In this document: one piece after another, positions 55,092 to 63,638 of the stretch
Numbering within the stretch: the stretch's first letter is position 1
How the letters are laid out: the number at the start of each line of letters is the position of its first letter
Source of the DNA: an uncultured Prevotellaceae bacterium
GTDB lineage: Bacteria; Bacteroidota; Bacteroidia; Bacteroidales; Bacteroidaceae
DNA length: 64,000 nt
NCBI GenBank assembly: GCA_900318915.1
Contig: ONMI01000014.1
Location: forward strand, 52,856 to 116,855
Direction of reading: 5' to 3'
The notes under the pieces: generated by a model
Database searches by the model: none
What the model was told of the DNA's origin: nothing
Seen by the model: only the letters and a program-made list of their open reading frames with translations
Made by a program: the position numbers and the translations under genes

Positions 55092-55787
55092 ATGGACTGG
55101 CAGACTATCATCGAACTCGACAGACAGATACTCGCTTTCTTCAACGGGAGCGACTCGCTCTTCATCGACGGACTCATGCTCACCTTCACCAACGGCACCA
55201 CTTGGATTGCCCTCTATCTGGCGCTGCTCTATGTGGTGGTGAAAAACAACGACACCATGCTCCAGATAGGACTGGTGGTGGGATGCTGCGCACTGTGCCT
55301 CTTCTTCACCGAGTTCGTGACCGAGGGCCTCGTGAAGCCCGCCGTGGCAAGGCCGCGGCCCGGCAACGACCCGCTCTATATGTATGCCGTGGATGTGGTG
55401 AACGACAAGCGGTCGCTCGACTACAGCTTTTTCTCCGCCCATGCCGCCAACACGTTTGGCATAGCCATGTTCTTCAGCCTGCTCATGCGCAACAAACTCT
55501 TCACTTGCCTCATGGTGGGGTGGTCGCTGCTCAACTGCTACACGCGCCTCTACCTGGCTATGCACTATCCCTCCGACATCCTGGTGGGACTCTGCTGGGG
55601 CGGCATTGTGGGCAGTGCCGTCTATTATGCCTACACCGTGTTTTACCACCAGATGGCACCCAAGCAGAGCTATGTGTCGTCGCAGTACACAAGCACGGGC
55701 TATGTGTCGGCCGATGTCGACGTGGTGGCCACAGCGCTCGCCCTCACCTTTGTCTACGCCGTACTGAAGGCGCTCCTAATGCTCTGA
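55092..55787 (+). CDS. PAP2-family membrane phosphatase
   Basis: A 231-residue integral membrane protein with about six helices. The PAP2 signature is present in three parts: KPAVARPRP, FFSAHAANTFG and RLYLAMHYPSDILVG (His and Asp of the active site). Likely substrates are undecaprenyl pyrophosphate or other lipid phosphates, which would suit an envelope operon. It begins 16 nt after the batD-batE stop and is probably co-transcribed. Confidence 0.88.
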   Translation: MDWQTIIELDRQILAFFNGSDSLFIDGLMLTFTNGTTWIALYLALLYVVVKNNDTMLQIGLVVGCCALCLFFTEFVTEGLVKPAVARPRPGNDPLYMYAVDVVNDKRSLDYSFFSAHAANTFGIAMFFSLLMRNKLFTCLMVGWSLLNCYTRLYLAMHYPSDILVGLCWGGIVGSAVYYAYTVFYHQMAPKQSYVSSQYTSTGYVSADVDVVATALALTFVYAVLKALLML

Positions 55788-55795
55788 CAACCAAC

Positions 55796-57022
55796 ATGAA
55801 AACAATGAAAATGAATCCACAGAAAATAAAGATAAGCGATTACGACTATCCTCTCACCGATGACCGGATAGCCAAGTTTCCCCTGGCGCGCCGCGACGCC
55901 TCAAAACTTCTTCTCTACCGACACGGCGAGATAGGCGAGGATGTGTTCTGCCACCTGCCGGAGTATATACCCAAAGGGTCGCTCATGGTGTTCAACAACA
56001 CCCGCGTGATTCGGGCCCGGCTTCTCTTCCGCAAGGCCACGGGCGCACTGATAGAGGTATTCCTGCTCGAGCCTTTTCTGCCGGCCGACTATGAGCGGGT
56101 GTTCCAGACCACCGATTGCTGCGAGTGGCTCTGCATGGTGGGCAACCTGAAGAAATGGAAGGAAGGACGCCTGGAGCGGGTGCTCAAGGTGAAAGGCCAG
56201 GAGGTGACACTCACCGCCGAACGACTGGGCGAGCATCATACCAGTCAGCAGGTGCGCTTTACTTGGACCGGCGGCTGCTCCTTTGCCGATGTGATAGAGG
56301 CTGCCGGACAACTGCCCATACCGCCATATCTGAACCGCGACACCTGCGAGAGCGACCTCACCACCTACCAGACTGTCTACTCCAAAATCAAGGGCAGCGT
56401 GGCGGCTCCCACTGCCGGTCTCCACTTCACCGACGAGGTGCTGGCGCAGCTCGATGCCTGCGGCGTGGAGCGCGAGGAAATCACCTTGCATGTGGGTGCT
56501 GGAACCTTCAAGCCCGTGAAGAGCGAGGAGATAGCCGGCCATGAGATGCACACCGAGTACATCAGTGTGCACCGCTCCACTCTGCAGCGCCTGATCGACC
56601 ATGGGGCACAGGCTGTAGCGGTGGGCACCACCAGCGTGCGCACCCTCGAGAGCCTCTACTATATGGGCCTGCGCCTGCAGCAGCACCCGGAGCTCACCGA
56701 GCAGGAACTGCACATCGACCAGTGGGAGCCTTACTCCACAGAGGAGGAAATACCCCCTGTACAGGCCCTGCAGAACCTTGTCGACTGGCTCGACCGCAAC
56801 GGTCTATCCACACTCAATTCGAGCACGCAGATCATCATAGCACCGGGCTATGAGTATAAGATTGTGAAGATGCTCATCACCAACTTCCATCAGCCCAAGA
56901 GCACCCTGCTCCTGCTGGTGGGGGCACTCGTGGGCGAACGCTGGCGCGATATCTACCGTTATGCGCTCGACCATGACTTCCGCTTCCTGAGCTACGGCGA
57001 CAGCTCGCTGCTTATACCTTGA
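55796..57022 (+). CDS. QueA-family S-adenosylmethionine:tRNA ribosyltransferase-isomerase
   Basis: A 408-residue member of the QueA family, which adds the epoxyqueuosine ring to the wobble base of tRNA using the AdoMet ribosyl group. Recognisable blocks are DYDYPLTDDRIAKFP, MVFNNTRVIRARL, PPYLNRD, GSVAAPTAGLHFT and LHVGAGTFKPV. It is about 50 residues longer than E. coli QueA (356). Bacteroidota may carry two QueA-like genes, so I leave the symbol empty. Starts at 55796, 55805 and 55811 are all possible. It is 8 nt after the PAP2 gene. Confidence 0.82.
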   Translation: MKTMKMNPQKIKISDYDYPLTDDRIAKFPLARRDASKLLLYRHGEIGEDVFCHLPEYIPKGSLMVFNNTRVIRARLLFRKATGALIEVFLLEPFLPADYERVFQTTDCCEWLCMVGNLKKWKEGRLERVLKVKGQEVTLTAERLGEHHTSQQVRFTWTGGCSFADVIEAAGQLPIPPYLNRDTCESDLTTYQTVYSKIKGSVAAPTAGLHFTDEVLAQLDACGVEREEITLHVGAGTFKPVKSEEIAGHEMHTEYISVHRSTLQRLIDHGAQAVAVGTTSVRTLESLYYMGLRLQQHPELTEQELHIDQWEPYSTEEEIPPVQALQNLVDWLDRNGLSTLNSSTQIIIAPGYEYKIVKMLITNFHQPKSTLLLLVGALVGERWRDIYRYALDHDFRFLSYGDSSLLIP

Positions 57023-57061
57023 AAACACTTTTGTGAAACAACGTCAGAAAAAAGAAAAACA

Positions 57062-58219
57062 ATGAAAATAGGTGATATAGTAAGATTTCTCAGTGAGACG
57101 GGAGGCGGCGTCGTGGCCGGCTTCCAAGGCAAGAACATCGTGCTCGTGGAAGACGAGGACGGTTTCCAGATTCCCACCCCCGTCAATGAGGTGGTGGTCG
57201 TGGTGAGCGACGACTACAACATAGCCAAGGTGCACACTGATGCCGTGCCGGGCATGAAACCCGTGCACCATGAGGAAAAGGGAAAGGTGCGCATACTCGA
57301 CGATGATGAGGATGACGACCCCTCGGCACGTCCCGTGACCTACAAACCGCCCGTGGAGGAGCGCAAGGGGGGCGACAGCCTCTCGGCCTTCCTGGCTTTC
57401 GTGCCCATCAATGCCAAGGAGATGTCTACCACACCCTTTGAGAGCTTTTTCGTCAACGACAGCAACTATTACCTCTCCTACACCCTTCTCACAGCCGAGG
57501 GTAACAACTGGAAGCTCCGCTCGCAGGGCGAGGTGGAGCCCAACACAAAGGTCTTCATCGAGGAGTTTGAACGCAGCGTTCTCGGCGAGATGGAGCGCAT
57601 CTGTGTGCAGATGGTGGCCTATAAAAGGGAAAAGCCGTTCCTGCTGAAGGCGCCCGTCAACGTGAGCCTGCGCATCGACCCGGTGAAGTTCTACAAGTTG
57701 CATACCTTCCGCGAGAACGATTTCTTCGAGACACCCGCCCTCATCTATCCTATCATCGAGAACGATGTGCCGGCACGCACCCTCGCCATCGACCCGCAGC
57801 AGCTCAAGAAAGAGATGTATACGCCCACACCGCGCAAGAGCGAAGCACGTGTGACAAAAACCGACGACAACGGACTCGTGCGCCGCTACGACGATGCGCA
57901 GAGCAAAGGCCATGCACCCAAGGTAAAGGCCAAGGACGATGTGCTCGTGGTCGACCTGCATGCCAGCGAACTGCTCGAGACCACTGCCGGCATGAGTGCT
58001 GGCGATATCCTGAAATACCAGGTGGGCATCTTCCACAAGACGCTCCAGGAGCACAGCCGTGAGAAGGGACGCAAAATCGTGTTCATCCATGGCAAGGGCG
58101 ACGGCGTGCTCCGCAATGCTATCCTCCATGAGCTCAACTACCGCTACAAGCAGTATACACACCAGGACGCTTCCTTTCAGGAGTACGGATTCGGTGCCAC
58201 ACAGGTCACCATACGCTGA
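57062..58219 (+). CDS. DUF2027 / Smr-domain protein
   Basis: A 385-residue protein. The N-terminal region ([34 protein letters not shown]) resembles the SH3-like part of MutS2-associated proteins. The C-terminal 90 residues form an Smr domain ([10 protein letters not shown], then [15 protein letters not shown]), a nicking-endonuclease or nucleic-acid-binding fold. The middle matches the Bacteroidota DUF2027 region. A role in DNA or RNA handling is inferred. It is 39 nt after the queA-like gene, and a new promoter follows. Confidence 0.82.
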   Translation: MKIGDIVRFLSETGGGVVAGFQGKNIVLVEDEDGFQIPTPVNEVVVVVSDDYNIAKVHTDAVPGMKPVHHEEKGKVRILDDDEDDDPSARPVTYKPPVEERKGGDSLSAFLAFVPINAKEMSTTPFESFFVNDSNYYLSYTLLTAEGNNWKLRSQGEVEPNTKVFIEEFERSVLGEMERICVQMVAYKREKPFLLKAPVNVSLRIDPVKFYKLHTFRENDFFETPALIYPIIENDVPARTLAIDPQQLKKEMYTPTPRKSEARVTKTDDNGLVRRYDDAQSKGHAPKVKAKDDVLVVDLHASELLETTAGMSAGDILKYQVGIFHKTLQEHSREKGRKIVFIHGKGDGVLRNAILHELNYRYKQYTHQDASFQEYGFGATQVTIR

Positions 58220-58271
58220 CCATCAAAAATCAAGGGCTTCCGCGGATAAAGAAATAAAAAAAAATAAATGC

Positions 58272-58279
58272 TATCTTTG
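58272..58279 (+). promoter_or_regulatory. Probable -7 element for the 366-residue secreted protein
   Basis: TATCTTTG, 23 nt before the ATG at 58303, in a short AT-rich gap. No upstream TTTG at the normal distance. Confidence 0.45.
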
Positions 58280-58302
58280 TCATCGAATCAAATCGAAAGC
58301 AT

Positions 58303-59403
58303 ATGAAAAAGTATCTGCTGCTGTTTTGGGTCGCCATGACCAGTATCTACGCGCTCGCCGCTGATTATCATTCGTTGGAAGAAATACGCGACCAGTGGCG
58401 GTCACGCAACATCAAAGTGCCCCAGGGGGGGCAGAATCCCAATATAGTGCAGTTGCTGTCGGCTTTTCAGAACGCATGGGGGGCCTATATGGTCGACGAG
58501 GTGTTGGAGTGTGCCAAAGCCCCGCGATTTACCAGCAAGAAGGACGAGGAGCTCAATATAGAAATCATCGTCGACCGCAAGAATGGATACGCATGCCTCG
58601 ACAACGGCGGCACCGACAGCGGCTATATGGAGACCTGTATGTGGCGTCGCGACAATGGGCACCGCCTCTTTGCCGTTGTCCTGGGACAGCCCGTCGACCC
58701 GATGATAGAGTTCGTATGCTTCTACGACTACGACCCCAAAACCTCCACTCTGTATCCAGAGGATGGGCCGGAGCAGGAGTTCCGCCCGCTCAGCAAGGAC
58801 GCCGAAAAAAGCTACAGCCTGCCGCGGAAAGGGAAGGATTTCATTATCAGCGAGTATGAAATCGACCTTCAAGCCAATATCAACCATGTCTTCTCCTGGG
58901 ATGGAAGCAGGCATCACTTTTCACATGTCAGCATCGATGGCCTGAAATACGGATACCGCTGGTTCAACCCGAAAGAAACGGATTATCTGGTCGAGATGAC
59001 AAAGATTGCTTTCATCACCCTTCCAGGCCAGGAAGGTCATTTCTATCTGTTGACCGATGACGAGGAAGATGGTATGATAGCCCTCGCCTCCTACAAGGGC
59101 GACCTCGAACTGGTGGGTATCAACGACTCCATCACCTGTCATAAAATGACCTTCTATCCGAATGGGGTGGTCACAGAGGCTGAAATCTATCAATACACCA
59201 GTTATGCCTACCTCAAGGATGGATATGTATTGCAGATGTTCAACGAGTATCCCTCACAGGAACAAAATGGACCGACCAGGGTCACGTCCGATGGATGGGA
59301 CGACATGGCAGAAAGTGAAGTCCGTCAGATGTTCAAGTCTCTGGGCCAGCCTCTCCAGATAAAACCGGAGTGGAGAAAGGTGAAACTGACATCATTTCCT
59401 TGA
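58303..59403 (+). CDS. Secreted protein of unknown function
   Basis: A 366-residue protein with a signal peptide (MKKYLLLFWVAMTSIYALAA). The mature part has no domain that I recognise. It contains beta-rich segments with many aromatic residues (EFVCFYDYDPKTSTLYPEDG; KYGYRWFNPKETDYLVEMTK), an acidic stretch (LLTDDEEDGM) and a C-terminal MFKSLGQPLQIKPEW. Codon use is less GC-biased than in the Bat operon upstream, so it may be a later arrival. It is a single-gene unit as far as promoter evidence goes. Confidence 0.7.
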   Translation: MKKYLLLFWVAMTSIYALAADYHSLEEIRDQWRSRNIKVPQGGQNPNIVQLLSAFQNAWGAYMVDEVLECAKAPRFTSKKDEELNIEIIVDRKNGYACLDNGGTDSGYMETCMWRRDNGHRLFAVVLGQPVDPMIEFVCFYDYDPKTSTLYPEDGPEQEFRPLSKDAEKSYSLPRKGKDFIISEYEIDLQANINHVFSWDGSRHHFSHVSIDGLKYGYRWFNPKETDYLVEMTKIAFITLPGQEGHFYLLTDDEEDGMIALASYKGDLELVGINDSITCHKMTFYPNGVVTEAEIYQYTSYAYLKDGYVLQMFNEYPSQEQNGPTRVTSDGWDDMAESEVRQMFKSLGQPLQIKPEWRKVKLTSFP

Positions 59404-59562
59404 TGCTGTTATGTTATCAGCATCACAAGTATGCTGATGACGGTAGCGATTGATCAGTCTTCTGACATCCAATCCTTTTTCGGCCATGTTGAATATCGAG
59501 CGGTTCTGGAAGTCGATGCAGTAGAACTGGTTATCCCAATCTTGGGCATAATGGTTATCTTT
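59392..59562 (-). pseudogene. Coding-like remnant without a start, about 56 codons
   Basis: A minus-strand frame between a TGA (59563-59565) and a stop at 59392-59394 reads DWDNQFYCIDFQNRS, then FNMAEKGLDVRRLINRY. The composition looks like real protein but there is no good start and no domain that I recognise. It overlaps the last bases of the upstream gene. It is probably the 3' end of a lost gene. Confidence 0.3.
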
Positions 59563-59593
59563 TCAGTACACTTTTAGTATACCTTGCAAAAAA

Positions 59594-59630
59594 AGAGCGC
59601 CCTATAAATCAGTGATTTACAGGGCGCTCT
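59594..59630 (-). terminator. Terminator of the tRNA transcript
   Basis: A 10-bp GC-rich stem extended by a further 6 bp past one mismatch (59594-59610 with 59614-59630), followed by TTTTTT on the minus strand. Confidence 0.85.
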
Positions 59631-59633
59631 TAG

Positions 59634-59705
59634 TAGTGGATAGGGGAATCGAACCCCTATGCCAAGATTGAGAATCTTGTATCCTAACCATTAGATGAAT
59701 CCACC
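59634..59705 (-). tRNA. tRNA-Glu (CTC)
   Basis: A 72-nt cloverleaf: acceptor GGTGGAT/ATCCACT (G-U first pair), D-arm ATCT/GGAT, anticodon arm CAAGA-TTCTCAA-TCTTG with anticodon CTC, T-arm AGGGG-TTCGATT-CCCCT. Discriminator A; no encoded CCA. Confidence 0.93.
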
Positions 59706-59731
59706 ATTATGTCGATTTTAGAAAATCCATG

Positions 59732-59818
59732 CGGAAGCTGGGGGATTCGAACCCCCGGTACGGTAACCCGTACGGCAGTTTAGCAAACTGCTGGTTTCAG
59801 CCACTCACCCAAACTTCC
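59732..59818 (-). tRNA. tRNA-Ser (GCT)
   Basis: An 87-nt class II tRNA: acceptor GGAAGTT/AGCTTCC, anticodon loop TTGCTAA with anticodon GCT, a long variable arm (CGTACGGG/ACCGTACC) and T-arm GGGGG-TTCGAAT-CCCCC. Discriminator G; no encoded CCA. It precedes tRNA-Glu on the same strand. Confidence 0.93.
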
Positions 59819-59858
59819 TTACCACGGAATTACCGTGCATTTGCTCTCAAATGCGGTG

Positions 59859-59890
59859 CAAAGGTAATGCCATTTTTTCATTCCTCCAAA
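59859..59890 (-). promoter_or_regulatory. Promoter of the tRNA-Ser/tRNA-Glu transcript
   Basis: Minus-strand TTTG (59887-59890), 20 nt, then TACCTTTG (59859-59866), 40 nt before the tRNA-Ser 5' end. Confidence 0.85.
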
Positions 59891-59976
59891 TTTTTTGAGG
59901 CTTTTTTTTCGCTTTTACTACTTTTTTCTTCTTTTTTGTCATTTTCGCTACCTTCATGGCTCTTCCATCGCCCGTG

Positions 59977-60018
59977 CAGCACCATGGCATCGCCGCTATC
60001 CAGCACCGTGGCATCGCC
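59977..60018. repeat. Short direct repeat, two 18-nt copies at 24-nt period
   Basis: CAGCACCATGGCATCGCC at 59977-59994 and again, with one change, at 60001-60018. Flanking GCCCGTG and CACGGGC can pair. It lies just after the broken glucosaminidase tail. Confidence 0.5.
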
Positions 60019-60035
60019 ACACGGGCCTGTCTGCA

Positions 60036-60300
60036 TTATTTCATCAGCCGGTTTTCCTCAAGCGTCCAGTCCTTGCGCTTCGACAGACCGTTGTCGGGGC
60101 CTTCGAACATACGGGCGGTGTCGGCATCCTGCTTCAGCTGCCATCCGTGCGCAGACAACGCCGAGTGCATAGCCGATGCGACGGAGGAACTGGTAATAGT
60201 CCCCACCTTTATATTTATACTGCACATAGTCGCGGTAGGCTTTCACGCTGTCCTCCCAGTTATCAAACTCATGGTACGTGCTATCCTTCGGACGACGCAA
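60036..60300 (-). pseudogene. Broken C-terminal part of a glucosaminidase-like protein
   Basis: Two minus-strand frames appear to be one former gene. The first (from 60300) reads YHEFDNWEDSVKAYRDYV, then YKGGDYYQFLRRIGYA, the pattern of the C-terminal part of Bacteroidota endo-beta-N-acetylglucosaminidase (FlgJ-like, GH73) proteins. Near 60180 the coding character shifts to a second frame (DADTARMFEGPDNGLSKRKD) ending at 60036. There is no proper start: the 5' side stops abruptly at about 60300, where base composition changes to AT-rich. I read this as truncation plus frameshift. The family call is tentative. Confidence 0.5.
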
Positions 60301-60355
60301 GCTTAAACTTTGTTAAAGAAATAACAGATTGTTACTAATATCAATATTATAATAG

Positions 60356-60363
60356 TAATTTTG
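60356..60363 (+). promoter_or_regulatory. Probable -7 element for the small membrane protein
   Basis: TAATTTTG, 36 nt before the ATG at 60399, in strongly AT-rich DNA. The upstream element is unclear. Confidence 0.5.
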
Positions 60364-60398
60364 CACTAGAAGTAAAACTTCCACAAAATAATATTAAA

Positions 60399-60557
60399 AT
60401 GAAAATACAAAAAGTATCTCAAGCTCTATGCTGTATTGTAATCGGTTTGTTGTGTTCGTTCCTTAACGATAAGACAATAGGCCATTCAGCATCGATTAAA
60501 TTAATTATTATAGGTATTATTGTGATAGTACTTTTTATATTACAATATAAAAAATAA
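60399..60557 (+). CDS. Small membrane protein, AT-rich gene
   Basis: A 52-residue protein with two hydrophobic segments: about residues 8-22 (ALCCIVIGLLCSFL) and about 33-48 (IKLIIIGIIVIVLFIL), and basic ends. It has a -7 box before it and a hairpin terminator after it, so it looks like a complete small gene rather than a fragment. Codon use and composition are AT-rich, unlike the surrounding genome, which suggests horizontal transfer with the neighbouring IS debris. Small two-helix proteins of this kind can be holins, toxins or modulators; nothing here decides. Confidence 0.5.
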   Translation: MKIQKVSQALCCIVIGLLCSFLNDKTIGHSASIKLIIIGIIVIVLFILQYKK

Positions 60558-60591
60558 AGGCAACTATATAGGGTTTGACCCCGAATAACCC

Positions 60592-60619
60592 AATGCAATC
60601 AGAAATGATTGCATTTTTT
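60592..60619 (+). terminator. Terminator of the small membrane protein gene
   Basis: A perfect 10-bp stem AATGCAATCA/TGATTGCATT (60592-60601 with 60606-60615) with a GAAA loop and a T run. Confidence 0.8.
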
Positions 60620-60673
60620 CATACTATTTTTCTATCAATCTTTAGCATTTGTCTAGCACTAATTAACCTAACA

Positions 60674-61040
60674 GAACAGCAAGGGTGAGATTGAATTCAT
60701 GTCCTATGTTCATGCAATGGTTGTGGGTAACACCAAGAAGGACACTCTTGTTCCCATTATCTCACAATTCGTTGAAGAGGGTACTACCGTCTTCACTGAC
60801 GAGTTGAACGCATACAATGCTCTTGACTCAATGGGTTACAACCACAAGGTATGTGACCACGGTCAGTTGCAGTTTGTCGTTGATGGTGAGGTTTACACCA
60901 ACAACATTGAGGGATTTTGGAGTCACTTCAGACGTATGATTACCGGCTGCTACCACGATGTGTCAGACGAGCATTTGCAGTCATACATTGACGAGGCTGT
61001 GTACCGTTGGAACACAAGAAAAGCATCCCAATCGATCAGA
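60674..61040 (+). mobile_element. IS1595-family (ISXO2-like) transposase remnant
   Basis: The frame matches the C-terminal DDE part of ISXO2-like transposases: KKDTLVPIISQFVEEGTTVF, TDELNAYNALDSMGYNHKV, TNNIEGFWSHFRRMITGCYH, YIDEAVYRWNTRK. The first catalytic Asp region and the N-terminal zinc-ribbon part are missing, because a stop lies just upstream at about 60672. After TRKASQS the frame departs from the family. No terminal inverted repeats could be paired around it. It cannot transpose by itself. Confidence 0.75.
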
Positions 61041-61226
61041 GAACGTATCTTTCACAAACCGTGCCAAAGTTTGTCTCATCATATTTTCCCTATCACCAAT
61101 AGCCATTCTTGCGATTTCTGTATCTACTGTACTGTTAATAGCGTCTTCTATTGCTTTTAATACTTCTTGTATGTATGTACCTCCATGTTCTTCATTCAAA
61201 ACACTTTTCACTGATTCAGCAATCAA
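61041..61226 (-). pseudogene. Orphan internal gene fragment on the minus strand
   Basis: Between the transposase remnant and the susC remnant a minus-strand frame reads MIAESVKSVLNEEHGGTYIQ, then VLKAIEDAINSTVDTEIARM and MRQTLARFVKDTF. It looks like a helical, coding sequence cut at both ends. I do not recognise the family. The base composition is AT-rich. It may be part of the gene into which the IS inserted. Confidence 0.35.
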
Positions 61227-61821
61227 AGACTATAATGGTCATACTGTAGAAGTGGGCGACCTGTTCGTGAAGGACATTTCCGGTCCTGACGGCAAGCCCG
61301 ATGGCGTCATTAATGAATATGACCGCGACATCGTGGGCAAGACCGACCCGAAGGTGTATGGTGGTTTCAACACAGACTTCCGCTATAAGAACTTCACACT
61401 GAATGCCATCTTCACCTATGCCCTCGGTGCCAAAAAGATCAGTGGCTACTATGAGGACTTGGTAAACAGTGTAGGTCTCTCAATGGCTTCACCTGACTTG
61501 GCTGACCGCTGGAGCAGCAGCAACCTCGGTGCAGAATTCCCCAGAGTCATCAGCAACTCCTCCGGCTATAATGGCTACAAACCATCAGATACCGACCTCA
61601 CCGTTCAGAATTCCAACTATCTACGTTTGTCAACATTGACACTGGCCTACAACTTTGACCGCAGCATCATCAGCAAACTGCATCTGAGCAACCTGCGCCT
61701 CTATGCTACAGCCAGCAACCTGTTCTGCCTCACACCGTATAAGGGATTCGACCCGGAAACTGGCGACTATGGCTATCCTCCTGTGAAGACATTCACCTTT
61801 GGACTCAACGTTTCGTTCTAA
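61227..61821 (+). pseudogene. 3' remnant of a susC (TonB-dependent receptor) gene
   Basis: About 197 C-terminal residues of a SusC-type outer-membrane receptor of roughly 1,000 residues: VGKTDPKVYGGFNTDFRYKN, FTLNAIFTYALGAK, NYLRLSTLTLAYNF, LRLYATASNLFCLTPYKGFD and a final strand ending in SF. The signal peptide, TonB-plug domain and most of the barrel are missing. Upstream the frame runs into unrelated sequence. susD follows after 24 nt, in the usual order. It cannot make a working receptor as it stands. Confidence 0.85.
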
Positions 61822-61845
61822 TTCACCATTTTATAATTGACAGTT

Positions 61846-63435
61846 ATGATTACCAAGATATTTAAATCCGTATGCGCCGTTTGCGCAATCTGTGGTCTCG
61901 CTGCTTGTTCCGACTTTCTGGAGCAGGAGAATCAGACCCAACTTTCAGAGTCGCAGGTACTTTCCGACGTGGAACTGGCCGATCTGAACATGAAGAGCAT
62001 CTATGATGCCTTTAAGGAAAACTATAAGGACGAACGCTGTTGGGTGCTCCTGCAGGGAACGGACGAGATTCAGGTAGGTGCCCTTCAGGCGAAGGATGCC
62101 AACACGGCAGCATGGGACTTCTGCGACGGAGCCATGAACTCAGAGAACGGTTATGTGCGCAATGCCTGGAACTATCGTTGGTCTGTCATTGCCAATGCCG
62201 CCAAGATTGTACGTGCCATGAGTGAAGTCAATCCCCAGGCAGGGTCGCGTGAGGAGCAATTGATGGGTGAGGCCGCTTTCGTACGCGGTTTTCTGACCTA
62301 TCAGGCCACGATGATTTGGGGACGTGTCCCCATCATCGACCAGAAGCGCATTGCCGACGGCACGCTGACCACAGCCCGTCAGCCGCTGAAAGATGTATGG
62401 CAGTTCATCATCGACGACTTCATGATGGCAACCAAGGCACCAAGCAAGAACGATGAGGGCCGTGCTACCAGTTATGCTGGATGGACGATGCTCGGCAAGG
62501 CTTACATGTCGGCTCCTGAGGAAACAGGCTTGCGTGATTTCGCAAAGGCGAAGGAATGTTTCGAGAAGGTGATGGATGGCACCTATAGCCTGTTGGCCAA
62601 TTATAACGACCTTTGGGATTATACCAAAGATGCCAAGAGCGAGGTTATTTTCACCAATACATTCTCTTGTGCTCGTGGCTATGCCAATCAGGTACAGTTC
62701 CAGATTGGTTCACGTGCAGCCCAGAACTGGTTTGGCGACGCATGCTACTTTGCTGGTTACGATCACTCCGTGCCAACTGTACACGCCTATGAGACTATCG
62801 AGAACGGTGGTATCTGGGAGGAAGGTGACACCCGTAAGGACGCCTCTCTGCGCTATGACTTCTCTTACAATGGTGTACAGCCCGACCTCAGCAGCCTCAC
62901 ATGGGAAGGTCTGAGTGAGGAAGACCACGACGAGCTGAAGCCGCACATCAAGAAGTATGAGGACTTCCGTACTGATGCAGCATCTGGGTTAGAGATCAAT
63001 AACATGTGGCTCTCTGGTAAGAATATCCCCGTACTGCGTTATGCCGACGTGCTGCTTTGCTATGCCGAATGTCTGAATGAACTGGGACAGACCTCGCAGG
63101 CTGAGACATATGTTAATCAGGTCCGCACCCGTGCCTTTGGAGGTACTCTGCCTGCAGAGGCCCGTTGGAGCGGGTTGAGCCAGACCGGCTTCCGCGAGCA
63201 GATGCAGGATGAGCGTATCCGTGAGCTGTTCGGTGAGAACTGGCGCCGCTATGACCTTATCCGCACAGGTCAGTTCCTGCCTCGCTTGAAGAAGTACAAC
63301 AAGTGGGCTGCCCAGAGTGTAGCTGCGGGCACCTTCAAGGACTATCTGCAACTCTGGCCCATTCCTCTTACCGAATTGAACCAGAACACAGATATGCGCA
63401 TCGATGGCAAGTTCGACCAGAACGAAGGATATTAA
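61846..63435 (+). CDS. SusD-family glycan-binding lipoprotein
   Basis: A 529-residue RagB/SusD protein. The ATG at 61846 begins a lipoprotein signal peptide (ICGLAACSDF, lipidated Cys about 23). SusD features are seen through the chain: FLEQENQTQLSESQV, EAAFVRGFLTYQATMIWGRV, and near the end RYADVLLCYAECLNELGQ and FGENWRRYDLIRTGQFLPRL. The length is normal. SusD caps the SusC channel and binds the imported glycan, but the SusC partner directly upstream is a fragment, so it is functionally orphaned here. Codon use is less GC-rich than in the main genome block. A terminator follows at 63515. Confidence 0.9.
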   Translation: MITKIFKSVCAVCAICGLAACSDFLEQENQTQLSESQVLSDVELADLNMKSIYDAFKENYKDERCWVLLQGTDEIQVGALQAKDANTAAWDFCDGAMNSENGYVRNAWNYRWSVIANAAKIVRAMSEVNPQAGSREEQLMGEAAFVRGFLTYQATMIWGRVPIIDQKRIADGTLTTARQPLKDVWQFIIDDFMMATKAPSKNDEGRATSYAGWTMLGKAYMSAPEETGLRDFAKAKECFEKVMDGTYSLLANYNDLWDYTKDAKSEVIFTNTFSCARGYANQVQFQIGSRAAQNWFGDACYFAGYDHSVPTVHAYETIENGGIWEEGDTRKDASLRYDFSYNGVQPDLSSLTWEGLSEEDHDELKPHIKKYEDFRTDAASGLEINNMWLSGKNIPVLRYADVLLCYAECLNELGQTSQAETYVNQVRTRAFGGTLPAEARWSGLSQTGFREQMQDERIRELFGENWRRYDLIRTGQFLPRLKKYNKWAAQSVAAGTFKDYLQLWPIPLTELNQNTDMRIDGKFDQNEGY

Positions 63436-63514
63436 GGTTTTGATTCATATAAAGCATTTATAGTTAGGTTAAGTTATTATTTCCTGTTAAGGTAAAAGAT
63501 TGCTTTATGGGATG

Positions 63515-63547
63515 GAAGGCACGGTTATTTAAGATTGCCGTGCCTTC
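63515..63547 (+). terminator. Terminator after susD
   Basis: A perfect 10-bp stem (63515-63524 with 63538-63547), then ATTATAAAT. It closes the susC-remnant/susD unit. Confidence 0.75.
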
Positions 63548-63582
63548 ATTATAAATACTTAAAACGCAAAGAACACAAAAAA

Positions 63583-63610
63583 GGGAGCAGCCCCACATGA
63601 AGCTGCTCCC
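63583..63610 (-). terminator. Terminator of the hsp20 gene
   Basis: A 9-bp stem GGGAGCAGC/GCTGCTCCC read on the minus strand, followed by TTTTTTG. Confidence 0.8.
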
Positions 63611-63638
63611 CTATACTTTCCGATTGATTTCCTTGATG

